Shown here one piece after another: positions 57,260-64,000 of a DNA stretch of 64,000 bases. A program made the position numbers and the translations under genes. The first letter of the stretch is position 1; each line of letters starts with the position of its first letter. The stretch is from Mycobacteriales bacterium. GTDB lineage: Bacteria; Actinomycetota; Actinomycetes; Mycobacteriales; Mycobacteriaceae. The DNA lies in the NCBI GenBank assembly GCA_018376445.1, contig JAHABL010000001.1, positions 186,001 through 250,000 on the forward strand, given 5' to 3'. The notes beneath the pieces are model-generated. The model saw only the letters and a list, made by a program, of their open reading frames with translations, ran no database searches and had not been told where the DNA came from.

Positions 57260-58045
57260 ATGGCCATTGGCATCCTAGACAGCCCAATTTTGTGTAGGCC
57301 GAACCAAGAGTCGGTACGAATTCTTGACACTGTCCTGCTCGCTAAGAGCGACCCTTACCCATTAGGGTTAAGGGGTAGTGCTCTTCCCGCCCGGCGCCCT
57401 CCGTGTCGTGCATTGCTAGTAAAGGTTAATCCCGTCAGTACCGCTTCTGCCCCAGTTCGCTCCGCTCAAAACCCTACCGAGTTGGCCGCACGTTTTGAGC
57501 GCGATGCACTGCCTCTCTTGGACCAACTCTACGGTGCAGCAATGCGGATGACGCGTAACCCTGCCGATGCTGAAGACCTCGTGCAGGAAACGTACGCGAA
57601 GGCATTCTCCTCCTTCGCTTCCTATAAAGAAGGCACCAATCTTAAAGCTTGGCTCTACCGCATCATGACGAATACGTACATCAATACGTATCGGAAGAAG
57701 CAACGCCAGCCGTATCATTCCCCCGCGGAAGAGATGACGGACGCGCAAGTTGCTGAGGTAGCGAACCACCACGCCACAGGTCTCCGGTCCGCCGAAGTAG
57801 AGGCCCTGGATAATCTTCCCGACGAGACTATTAAGCATGCGCTCAATGAGCTTTCGGAGGATCGTCGTATGGTGGTGTACTACGCGGATGTGGAGGGGTT
57901 GCCCTATAAGGAGATTTCAGAGATCATGGACACTCCCATCGGAACGGTCATGTCTCGTCTACACCGTGGACGGAAGCAGCTGCGTGAGTCGCTTCGAGAT
58001 GTCGCACTAGCCGCCGGTATTGGTGGAGAGGGGGGAGAACTGTGA
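57260..58045 (+). CDS. sigH: ECF sigma factor SigH with N-terminal extension
   Basis: The 261-residue protein has sigma-2 ([30 protein letters not shown] and [12 protein letters not shown]) and sigma-4 ([38 protein letters not shown]), nearly identical to SigH of mycobacteria and corynebacteria. SigH controls thioredoxin and other thiol-oxidative and heat responses. ATG 57260 is preferred because AAGGAGGTGGAGA stands directly before it and the SigH-type promoter fits. It adds about 50 residues ahead of the usual N-terminus. TTG 57413 would give a conventional length. It overlaps its anti-sigma gene by four bases. Confidence 0.92.
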   Translation: MAIGILDSPILCRPNQESVRILDTVLLAKSDPYPLGLRGSALPARRPPCRALLVKVNPVSTASAPVRSAQNPTELAARFERDALPLLDQLYGAAMRMTRNPADAEDLVQETYAKAFSSFASYKEGTNLKAWLYRIMTNTYINTYRKKQRQPYHSPAEEMTDAQVAEVANHHATGLRSAEVEALDNLPDETIKHALNELSEDRRMVVYYADVEGLPYKEISEIMDTPIGTVMSRLHRGRKQLRESLRDVALAAGIGGEGGEL

Positions 58046-58464
58046 GCAGTCGTCGCCGTAATTTGCTGGCCTCACAGCAGGAGCATGCCAGCCACTGTGG
58101 CACTAATGGTTGTGGATGTTCCGGTAACCCCACGTCGTCGTCCTGTCCGGTGAACCGCGCATACGCGCTATTGGACCCCCATGTGTCGGACTACTCCTCG
58201 TTGGACTGCTCCGTCGTCGTTTATGAAGTGCAGCGAATGTTGCACCAGCTAGATGATGACGATGAGTTGGCGGCAGAAGTGGGGGAGGAACTGGCGGAGT
58301 GCCCGTGTGGCGCGGAGCTTCTCGAGGTGGAATCGAAACTGCGCGGCAAACTCCATTACGCGTGTGCGGAACATGCTCCGGAAAATCTCCGTCTTCGCCT
58401 GTTATCGTATATTCACTGTTCTAACAGTGAACTGCCTGCTGATGGAGAAGAACTCAACAGCTAG
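58042..58464 (+). CDS. rshA: RshA-position anti-sigma factor with degenerate zinc motif
   Basis: The 140-residue protein overlaps sigH (GTGA), the usual place of the redox-sensing anti-sigma RshA. Residues 53-125 follow the RshA pattern: a Cys at 56, helix, [12 protein letters not shown], then [14 protein letters not shown]. The zinc motif HxxxCxxC is broken, with Glu at the His position (83) and C87-P-C89 instead of C-x2-C. The N-terminus adds several Cys (19, 24, 26, 35) of unknown use. It would bind SigH, but redox sensing may use other cysteines or be lost. Confidence 0.75.
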   Translation: MSSRRRNLLASQQEHASHCGTNGCGCSGNPTSSSCPVNRAYALLDPHVSDYSSLDCSVVVYEVQRMLHQLDDDDELAAEVGEELAECPCGAELLEVESKLRGKLHYACAEHAPENLRLRLLSYIHCSNSELPADGEELNS

Positions 58465-58481
58465 CCCAGCGTTGAAAAAGA

Positions 58482-58507
58482 CGCCTCCCGAAAGCATCCG
58501 GGAGGCG
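58482..58507 (-). terminator. Terminator of bL37
   Basis: CGCCTCCCG (58482-58490) pairs with CGGGAGGCG (58499-58507). On the minus strand it is followed by TCTTTTTC. It lies about 50 bases after the bL37 stop and 18 bases past the rshA stop, so it may also affect rshA transcripts. Confidence 0.85.
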
Positions 58508-58556
58508 CCTGAAGCGTTCTAAGCGGGCTGCTCGGTAGACCAAGCCTGTCCGCGAC

Positions 58557-58631
58557 TTAAGAGTTTGGCCGCTTTCCGTGGTTGGCCTTGCTGCCCTTAC
58601 GGGCGCGCTTCTTGCGTCCACGCTTTCCCAT
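58557..58631 (-). CDS. Ribosomal protein bL37
   Basis: A 24-residue, very basic peptide begins MGKRGRKKRARKG and ends NHGKRPNS, with AAGGAGGCAACT before its ATG. This matches the tiny actinobacterial 50S protein bL37 seen in mycobacterial ribosome structures, from memory. It lies between rshA and whiB1 on the minus strand and has its own terminator. Its size hides it from standard gene calling. Confidence 0.88.
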   Translation of the reverse strand: MGKRGRKKRARKGSKANHGKRPNS

Positions 58632-58760
58632 AGTTGCCTCCTTGGTTCGTTTGGTGTGCACCATCCTCCGAATCGAACCACGAGGTCGTCGAAGTGTCAG
58701 TACAAATTGGAACGAAAATTATTCTTTCATTACCGGGCGGTTCAGTGCAATTAGATAAAA

Positions 58761-58793
58761 ACGATCGCCCCACTGGAGAAGTGAGGCGATCGT
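58761..58793 (-). terminator. Terminator of whiB1
   Basis: ACGATCGCC (58761-58769) pairs with GGCGATCGT (58785-58793), with additional CACT/AGTG pairing inside. On the minus strand it is followed by TTTTATC. It lies 13 bases after the whiB1 stop. Confidence 0.93.
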
Positions 58794-58806
58794 AAAGTGG
58801 TTGTAA

Positions 58807-59061
58807 TTAGACGGTGCTGCGGGCACGGACGCGAGCCTTACGACGCTTGAGGGCGCGCCGCTCTTCCTCGCTCATGCCTCCCCAGACACCGGCATCCTGA
58901 CCGGATTCAATGGCCCACGCGAGGCACTGGTTGGTCACCGGGCAGCGATTACAGACCAGCTTTGCGCAGGCAATCTGCGCCAGCGCGGGACCAGAATTTC
59001 CTACGGGGAAGAAGAGTTCCGGGTCCTCGTCGCGGCAGAGTGCTTCATGGCGCCAATCCAT
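58807..59061 (-). CDS. whiB1: WhiB1 iron-sulfur regulator
   Basis: The 84-residue protein has the WhiB cysteines C9, C37, C40 and C46 plus an extra C32, the GVWGG turn and a basic ALKRRKARVRARS tail. WhiB1 carries an NO-sensitive 4Fe-4S cluster and is essential in M. tuberculosis. AAGGAGC precedes the ATG. A long 5' region with a CRP-like site and a clear promoter lies upstream, as in mycobacteria. Confidence 0.96.
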   Translation of the reverse strand: MDWRHEALCRDEDPELFFPVGNSGPALAQIACAKLVCNRCPVTNQCLAWAIESGQDAGVWGGMSEEERRALKRRKARVRARSTV

Positions 59062-59183
59062 AGTCGATGCTCCTTACTGAAAAAGTCACAAAATATTGCA
59101 GTCGTTAGTTTGGGGGAGTTGCTTATTGCATCTAAGCTAGAGAAGTTATGGGAAGAACGGGGGTGTTCTTTGCACACTCGTTA

Positions 59184-59212
59184 AATCTTGTCACGATTAA
59201 GATGGATGTCAA
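59184..59212 (-). promoter_or_regulatory. whiB1 promoter
   Basis: On the minus strand TTGACA (59212-59207) and AAGATT (59189-59184) are spaced by 17 bases. Transcription would start near 59177, giving a leader of about 115 bases before whiB1. Confidence 0.68.
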
Positions 59213-59228
59213 GAGATTTTTTCATTAA

Positions 59229-59244
59229 TGTGACGAAAGCCACA
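59229..59244 (-). promoter_or_regulatory. CRP/GlxR-like binding site
   Basis: TGTGA-CGAAAG-CCACA matches the TGTGA-N6-TCACA consensus with one change. Its centre is about 60 bases upstream of the predicted whiB1 start point, a class I activation position. Confidence 0.65.
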
Positions 59245-59430
59245 GTGTAAATTCACCTATGATCTGAGTCACTAGATGAGATATGAGAAGTGGGTCTCAC
59301 TTTTCCTAAAAATGCAGGTAAATGCATTTCCTGGGAAAAGTCCTAAAAAGGGACACCGCAATCTGTGTGCTGAGTTTATGTTACCGGGGAGTAAACAACA
59401 GGATTTTTCACAAATCCTGATTTGACACCT

Positions 59431-60759
59431 CTAATGCACATCCCATAAAGGCGAAAGTCCCAGGATAGTGTCACCCTGCTGGACCACAATCATGCCTCCA
59501 ATAACCACAACTTTGCGGATTGCCGGCCCCGCAACTGGCAACAACCGAGCCCGCTTACCCGTATTTCCATCCACCAATGCGAGCCCCCCACGCACCGGAG
59601 CGACCAACCAATGTGGGGAACCCATCAGGCTCGACAGAATACCCGGTGTACCCACCACGTGCGCAGCACTCCACTTCGGCGCAAGAGTCTCTGCATCGAA
59701 AGCGTAGAGATTCTCACCGTCATTCCAGAAAAGGGACTTATCAGTCCGCACAATCGGAATACCCGGTAACGCCGCCCGCCCATGTTCCGCACGAGTCATC
59801 TCGAGTACCCGCACTGTCGTACGCGCAGCTTCATCGGCACTCTCCCGACGCGAATGGCGTAACACGACAAAACGTGGGGTAGGTTCGGCTAAATAGAGCA
59901 AAGCTCGAGAATCAGTGACTTCCAGCACCGCTCCATGGTGCGCACCCGTCAACCAGCTCCCCTCTAGTTCAGGAGTGACATCCTCCTTCGGAACAGCGTT
60001 AAAGAAGGTGAATCGCAGGGATGCATCGCCAGGACACCGCCGCAGCACACCCACCGTGTCATCATTCTCGGTAGCATCCACGACGTCACACACCGGCTGC
60101 TGTGCTTGATCTGGTTCCAAGGGAGTTTCGCTGGGACCCACCAGCATCGTTCGCACCAAATCAGCGCGCCAGGACTCCACCTGGTGCGGTCCATAGGAAA
60201 GAATATGTTGTCCGCCGGTCACAATCCGACGTGGACCAGCTGCAAAACCAGACCGAGAGGGTCCATACCGCCCGCCATCGCCCTTAATAAGCATGACATC
60301 GCCGCACCCACCAGGGAAGTCCCAGACAGTAACCGCCCCGCCCCACGCGGCTTCCAGCGCACACAAAGGAATACCACGCCGGTACTCCCACACCATCTCG
60401 CCCGTCATCGGACTGCGCGCAGTAACAGCCTCAAACGTGCCCGTCAGCACCACCGGGCCAGCGGTGAGCGGACCGCGCACCAGCCGAGTGGCGGTCACCG
60501 GAGATGGGGCCCGCCACACCACGACCAGCCCAGTTGGTTCACGCGTAATAGGAGCACCACTCTGTACTTGCCCGCCACGGGCGAGAACGGCGTGGGACCG
60601 GCCTCCCGTCACCCACGTGACCGCCGCCAACACGACAACTGCCACTATTATGAGAGCCACCGCAACGACATCGCGAACGGTATAGCGTTCCGCCGCTACC
60701 CGCACAGGGCGGGACTGGCGGCGCAGGCGAGGAGAAGCAGAAGCATGCTGGGCGGCCAT
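59431..60759 (-). CDS. Rv3212-like membrane-anchored beta-propeller protein
   Basis: The 442-residue protein has a short basic cytosolic N-terminus, one transmembrane helix (about 30-52) and an extracytoplasmic domain. That domain has repeated strands resembling PQQ-type propeller blades (for example SPMTGEMVWEYRRG and LYAFDAETLAPKWSA). A Cys-rich pair of segments (GIPLCALE, FPGGCGDV, PVCDVV, RRCPGD) could form disulfides. It lies nine bases after rhlE on the same strand, as does Rv3212 after Rv3211 in mycobacteria. Function unknown, probably envelope-associated. Confidence 0.72.
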   Translation of the reverse strand: MAAQHASASPRLRRQSRPVRVAAERYTVRDVVAVALIIVAVVVLAAVTWVTGGRSHAVLARGGQVQSGAPITREPTGLVVVWRAPSPVTATRLVRGPLTAGPVVLTGTFEAVTARSPMTGEMVWEYRRGIPLCALEAAWGGAVTVWDFPGGCGDVMLIKGDGGRYGPSRSGFAAGPRRIVTGGQHILSYGPHQVESWRADLVRTMLVGPSETPLEPDQAQQPVCDVVDATENDDTVGVLRRCPGDASLRFTFFNAVPKEDVTPELEGSWLTGAHHGAVLEVTDSRALLYLAEPTPRFVVLRHSRRESADEAARTTVRVLEMTRAEHGRAALPGIPIVRTDKSLFWNDGENLYAFDAETLAPKWSAAHVVGTPGILSSLMGSPHWLVAPVRGGLALVDGNTGKRARLLPVAGPAIRKVVVIGGMIVVQQGDTILGLSPLWDVH

Positions 60760-60768
60760 CCTGGCCTC

Positions 60769-62511
60769 CTACTCAGCGGAGGAATGCTGGGTACGGCGGC
60801 GGCGGCGCCGACGCCGCTGGGAACCTTGGCCCTGCTGCGCGCCAGTCTCTTTGGCGGAACTAGCAGAGGCATTCTTATCCACAGAATCCTTGGCAGTAGC
60901 CTTGTGGGCCTCGGGAGGAACAGCCTGCTGCATCTCCGCCCCCTGGGTGGCGCCAGCACGAGTGCGCTTCCGCTGGCGGGCACGACCCCGCACCTCGCGG
61001 CGCTCCTCGCCGTCACCGTCCTGCGCATCCTTCCGCTGGCGGGCACGACCCCGCACCTCGCGGCGCTCACCATTGCGCTTACCGCGCTCTCCACCGCGGC
61101 CGCCCTGGCCATCCCGGGCTCGGCTCCGGCGCCGCGTGGGCACCCCAATGAGCTCCTGTGCGGGGCCTACTTCGCCCTTCACGTCGGGATCAATCCCGAG
61201 GTCGGAGTAAAGGTGCTCGGAGGTGTGGTAGGTCTCCTCCGGCTCACCCTTCCCCAAATCTAGGGCCTTGTCGATGAGCATCCAGCGAGGAATGTCATCC
61301 CAGTCCACCAACGTAACAGCAACACCAGAGTTGCCCGCACGGCCGGTACGGCCAATGCGGTGGACATATGTCTTGTCATCCTCTGGGCATTGGTAGTTAA
61401 TAACGTGGGTGACATCATCAACGTCAATACCGCGGGCCGCCACATCGGTAGCCACCAGCACATCCACGGTGCCGTCCCGGAATGCATCAAGAGCTTTTTC
61501 CCGGGCCACCTGGCCCAAATCGCCGTGGACGGTAGCGACCCGGAAACCGCGCTCCGCAAGTTCCTCCGCCAACTTCTGGGCGGTGCGCTTAGTCCGGGTA
61601 AAGAGCATCGTCTTACCACGCCCCTCGGCTTGCAGAATACGGGCGACCATCTCCGTCTTGTTAAGGGCGTGGGCGCGATACACAAACTGGGCGGTGTTCT
61701 CATGTGTGGCAGAGGCATTCACCGACTCAGCCCGAATATGGGTGGGCTGGCGCAAGAAGGAGCGCGAAAGCCGAATGATCGGCCCCGGCATCGTGGCAGA
61801 GAAAAGCATCGTCTGCCGATCCTCCGGCACCATGCTGAGGATCTTCTCCATATCGGGAAGGAAGCCCAAATCCAGCATTTCATCGGCCTCATCCAGGACC
61901 AGCACTGACACCTTGCCAAGGATAAGGTGATGCTGCTGGGCAAGATCCATCAATCGGCCGGGGGTACCCACCACCAGATCAACCCCCTCGTGCAGGGCCT
62001 TGATCTGCGGCTCGTAGGGGGTGCCACCATAGACCGCTAAAACTGACAGGGGACGTACCCGGCCGGTCTCGTCGCCATCCTCCGTCCGTTCCTGCACCTG
62101 TAGGGTGTGAGCAGCCTGTGCAAGGTCCTCCTCCACCTGCAGGCACAGCTCACGAGTAGGAACGACCACTAAGGCGCGGGGTGTGCCGTCAAGCGGACGA
62201 TCAGGTGACATCACCAAACGATGCAGCAGCGGCACCCCAAAACCATACGTTTTGCCCATTCCAGTACGGGCTTGACCAATGAGATCCTGCCCCGCCATGG
62301 CCAGCGGAAGGGTGAGCTCCTGGATCGCAAAGGTGTGTTCAATACCCTTTTCCGCCAGAGCCTCCACAATAGCGGGATGGACGCCCAAAGCGGCGAAAGT
62401 GGGGGAGTTAGCGGTGCTCGTTGCACCATCATCCAGCACCGTCGTCTGGACATTCATATCCAGTTCGGAATCGTGCTGCTGAGACTCTACAAAGTTGGAG
62501 GGGTGGGCCAT
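60769..62511 (-). CDS. rhlE: DEAD-box RNA helicase RhlE-like
   Basis: The 580-residue helicase has Q-motif FAIQELTLPLA, motif I ARTGMGKT, DEAD in VLVLDEADEMLD, SAT, and the second-domain motifs VATDVAARGIDVDDV and HRIGRTGRAG. The C-terminal 150 residues are Arg/Gln/Lys-rich with a duplicated ERREVRGRARQRK segment and an Arg run near the end, probably RNA-binding. ATG 62511 is chosen; the frame extends further upstream without conservation. It matches the Rv3211 position. Confidence 0.92.
   Translation of the reverse strand: MAHPSNFVESQQHDSELDMNVQTTVLDDGATSTANSPTFAALGVHPAIVEALAEKGIEHTFAIQELTLPLAMAGQDLIGQARTGMGKTYGFGVPLLHRLVMSPDRPLDGTPRALVVVPTRELCLQVEEDLAQAAHTLQVQERTEDGDETGRVRPLSVLAVYGGTPYEPQIKALHEGVDLVVGTPGRLMDLAQQHHLILGKVSVLVLDEADEMLDLGFLPDMEKILSMVPEDRQTMLFSATMPGPIIRLSRSFLRQPTHIRAESVNASATHENTAQFVYRAHALNKTEMVARILQAEGRGKTMLFTRTKRTAQKLAEELAERGFRVATVHGDLGQVAREKALDAFRDGTVDVLVATDVAARGIDVDDVTHVINYQCPEDDKTYVHRIGRTGRAGNSGVAVTLVDWDDIPRWMLIDKALDLGKGEPEETYHTSEHLYSDLGIDPDVKGEVGPAQELIGVPTRRRSRARDGQGGRGGERGKRNGERREVRGRARQRKDAQDGDGEERREVRGRARQRKRTRAGATQGAEMQQAVPPEAHKATAKDSVDKNASASSAKETGAQQGQGSQRRRRRRRRTQHSSAE
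60967..61068 (-). repeat. Two 39-bp direct repeats within rhlE
   Basis: An identical 39-base sequence occurs at 60967-61005 and 61030-61068, period 63 bases, encoding the repeated ERREVRGRARQRK stretch. The period is a multiple of three, so copy-number change would keep the frame. Confidence 0.9.
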
Positions 62512-62870
62512 AACAGGCGCCTCGCTTTCCGCGAAAACTATCGGCACGCGCGTCCAGAAGGGAGGGGAAGCGTTCCGCACGGTACTGACGATGGGATGCT
62601 CATGATGGAAGCACCATCACCGTCTCTCGCGCTCCTCTTGCGCCCAGAGCGGGACAAACACCGGGAACTGCCTCAGCTGCCGACTTGCGGAGAGATATCC
62701 ACAAGCATGGAAGGCCGCGCACATTTCTTTCTACACAACCTGACTCAACAGGCGGCGTGCCTCAAGTCTAGCAAAGGAGAAGTGCAGACCTGGAAGGCGA
62801 TGCGTACACTGGCAGAAGAGAACCCCGCAGACTGGCACCCTGCCATCCTGCACCCACCGAGGAGGAACCC
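62512..62870. promoter_or_regulatory. Divergent region between rhlE and the DUF3107 gene
   Basis: These 359 bases contain no convincing gene. TACACT at 62805-62810 could be the -10 of the plus-strand gene, with a leader of about 54 bases, and AGGAGG lies just before its ATG. Nothing specific is seen for the rhlE side. Confidence 0.4.
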
Positions 62871-63098
62871 ATGGCCGTCACCGTCAAAATCACCCTGCAG
62901 GACTCTCCCGTCCAGATTTCTGCCCAGGTGGACGATGGTGCAGCAGTGCTCGCACAGGTGAAGGATGCCCTCGCCTCCCAGGCAGGTGTCCTGGAGTTTA
63001 CTGACGTGAAAAAGCACCAATATGTCGTTGCTGCCTCCAAGATTGTCGCCGCGGAAGTCTCCGCTGAAGAAGGCCGTAAAGTCGGCTTCGCCAACTAG
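62871..63098 (+). CDS. DUF3107 protein (TB9.4-like)
   Basis: The 75-residue protein (MAVTVKITLQDSPVQ start, GRKVGFAN end) matches the small DUF3107 family, including Rv3208A/TB9.4, which sits beside a TetR gene in mycobacteria as here. It is an alpha/beta protein with a central acidic stretch. AGGAGGAACCC precedes the ATG. Function unknown. Confidence 0.88.
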   Translation: MAVTVKITLQDSPVQISAQVDDGAAVLAQVKDALASQAGVLEFTDVKKHQYVVAASKIVAAEVSAEEGRKVGFAN

Positions 63099-63190
63099 CA
63101 TCAGCGACAGTAACAGCCCCGTAGTGTTAGGTGCCCTTCCCATCACCGCAGCTGGCACATTATGGTGGGGGTTTACTCCGCGGCAGTGCG

Positions 63191-63799
63191 CTACGACTGT
63201 GCTGGTAGAGCGCGTAGGCCGCTCCACATCATTCCCGCAATGAGGTCAGAGGCTGTGTCGATATCCAGCTCACTCTGAGACGTCCGCAACCACGCCTTCG
63301 CTGCCGACTCACTCGCTCCCACCACTGAACTTGCCAGCACTTGCGCATGTGGTGCGGCGAGCCCCGTGTCGCTCGAAATATGGTTCGCGATACGTTCCAC
63401 GACGGCAGACGTCACCTCCTCAACCCGCTCCGCAGCATCCACATCATCGAGCATGTCGGAGTCGAACAGCAGCCGATAATACTGCATGTCATCGGCGACG
63501 AACTCAAAGAAGGCACGCACCGACGCCTGCACTATGTCACGATTACGGCCCGGTTGGTTGAGCACCGCGCCGATGGTCTCCTCCAAATTTTCCCCCGCTT
63601 TTTCCAGCACCGCCAAATAAAGATCGTGTTTGGAGGAAAAATACTGGTAGACGATGGGCTTACTGAGCCCCAGTGTGCTGGCCACATCATCCATACCGGT
63701 TCCGTGGTATCCGTTGGAGACAAAATGGCGACGCGCCGCGTCCAAAATTGCCTCGCGCCGTTCTTCTCGCGACACTCGACTAGTAGACGTGGTGTTCAC
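63191..63799 (-). CDS. TetR-family regulator (Rv3208-like)
   Basis: The 202-residue protein has the helix-turn-helix at about residues 10-60 with TGMDDVASTLGLSKPIVYQYFSSKHDLYLAVL and a helical C-terminal domain. It starts at GTG 63799 with GGAGGTACGGA upstream. It converges with the DUF3107 gene and diverges from a gene at the window end, with a symmetric TGAAC-TCG-GTTCA between them. Target and ligand unknown. Confidence 0.9.
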   Translation of the reverse strand: MNTTSTSRVSREERREAILDAARRHFVSNGYHGTGMDDVASTLGLSKPIVYQYFSSKHDLYLAVLEKAGENLEETIGAVLNQPGRNRDIVQASVRAFFEFVADDMQYYRLLFDSDMLDDVDAAERVEEVTSAVVERIANHISSDTGLAAPHAQVLASSVVGASESAAKAWLRTSQSELDIDTASDLIAGMMWSGLRALPAQS

Positions 63800-63903
63800 T
63801 CCGTACCTCCTCGTCAGCCAACGACCTGGCAGCCCGCTCCACAGATACAGTCGTAACCGTCTCCGCTACTTCGCACCTTACCGGAGGGTGGCCAGGTGAG
63901 AAG

Positions 63904-63916
63904 TGAACTCGGTTCA
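63904..63916. promoter_or_regulatory. Inverted repeat TGAAC-TCG-GTTCA
   Basis: A perfect five-base inverted repeat with a three-base centre lies between the divergent TetR gene and the last gene. It is a reasonable operator for that TetR, but untested. Confidence 0.42.
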
Positions 63917-63933
63917 AATTAAAAGGATGTCCC

Positions 63934-64000
63934 GTGGCTCCACAACACCCCTCCCCGCACTCCACAAGCTCCACAACCACCGCCTCCGCACAGGCGAAGA
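63934..64000 (+). CDS. Start of an unidentified protein (cut by window end)
   Basis: GTG 63934 is preceded by AAAAGGA at a normal distance. The 22 visible codons give a Ser/Thr/Pro/His-rich N-terminus without clear features. Another frame from ATG 63927 is also open, so the frame is not certain. The family cannot be judged. Confidence 0.35.
   Translation, partial: MAPQHPSPHSTSSTTTASAQAK

Larger units (their letters stand above)
59062..59430 (-). promoter_or_regulatory. whiB1 regulatory region
   Basis: This 369-base stretch has no gene. The half next to whiB1 holds a leader of about 115 bases, the promoter and a CRP-like site. The remainder, 59245-59430, is AT-rich and lies downstream of the Rv3212-like gene; I see no clear terminator in it. 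Confidence 0.6.

Noticed and set aside
57324..57370. TTGACA inside the start of sigH as a housekeeping promoter
   Set aside because: No -10 hexamer occurs at an acceptable spacing.
58650..58700. GGTTCGATTCGG on the minus strand, resembling a tRNA T-arm
   Set aside because: No matching acceptor, D or anticodon arms surround it.

Overview
The window is chromosomal DNA of a mycolic-acid actinobacterium (order Mycobacteriales/Corynebacteriales). The base composition looks moderate for that group. The evidence is gene content and gene order. An acyl-CoA carboxylase block (accA3, sseA, accE, maf, accD, birA, PH-domain protein, GtrA protein, purK, purE) is followed by LCP ligase, rmlB/rmlD/wbbL/manC, whiB2, manB, manA, sahH, tmk, mtrA-mtrB-lpqB, comF, hpf, secA1, then rsgA/aroA, sigH-anti-sigma, bL37, whiB1, an Rv3212-like protein, rhlE, a DUF3107 protein and a TetR regulator. 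From memory this follows the Rv3283-to-Rv3207 stretch of Mycobacterium tuberculosis, with deletions and insertions. A small-genome relative such as Lawsonella or a Dietzia-like organism is a guess, not a demonstration. No tRNA, rRNA, insertion sequence, prophage or CRISPR array was seen.

Layout. 1-1.5 kb: a minus-strand pair resembling type VII secretion substrates, the second cut by the window edge. 1.6-7 kb: upp, a large APC permease, a gamma-glutamylcyclotransferase-like protein and a divergent glycerol kinase. 7-19 kb: acyl-CoA carboxylase subunits with biotin ligase, a TrpB2-type synthase, sulfurtransferase, Maf and the purine genes. 19-22 kb: glpD between two TetR regulators with near-identical recognition helices. 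22-35 kb: wall-linker and mannose supply (LCP ligase, rmlB, rmlD, wbbL, manC, manB, manA) and whiB2. This stretch is interrupted by an unfamiliar two-gene cassette, an SCP2-domain protein plus a class III aminotransferase. 35-48 kb: sahH, tmk, CDF transporter, mtrAB-lpqB, comF, hpf and secA1. 48-57 kb: DUF6459-like, HAD-like and DUF6912-like proteins, rsgA/aroA, an ABC exporter pair and a YbaK deacylase. 57-64 kb: sigH with its anti-sigma gene, bL37, whiB1, a beta-propeller-like membrane protein, rhlE, a DUF3107 protein and a TetR.

Together the genes supply malonyl/methylmalonyl-CoA for fatty and mycolic acids, the rhamnose linker and mannose donors of the envelope, division control (MtrAB, WhiB2), protein export (SecA1) and redox stress responses (SigH, WhiB1). 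Most is conserved core. The most unusual items are the glycerol kinase with a rewritten phosphate loop, the AccD with an altered second oxyanion loop, the anti-sigma protein lacking the zinc motif, the MtrB with long repeat-bearing tails, and the SCP2/aminotransferase cassette. Two regulatory arrangements can be read directly: a SigH-type promoter in front of sigH, and a CRP-like site at a class I position in front of whiB1.
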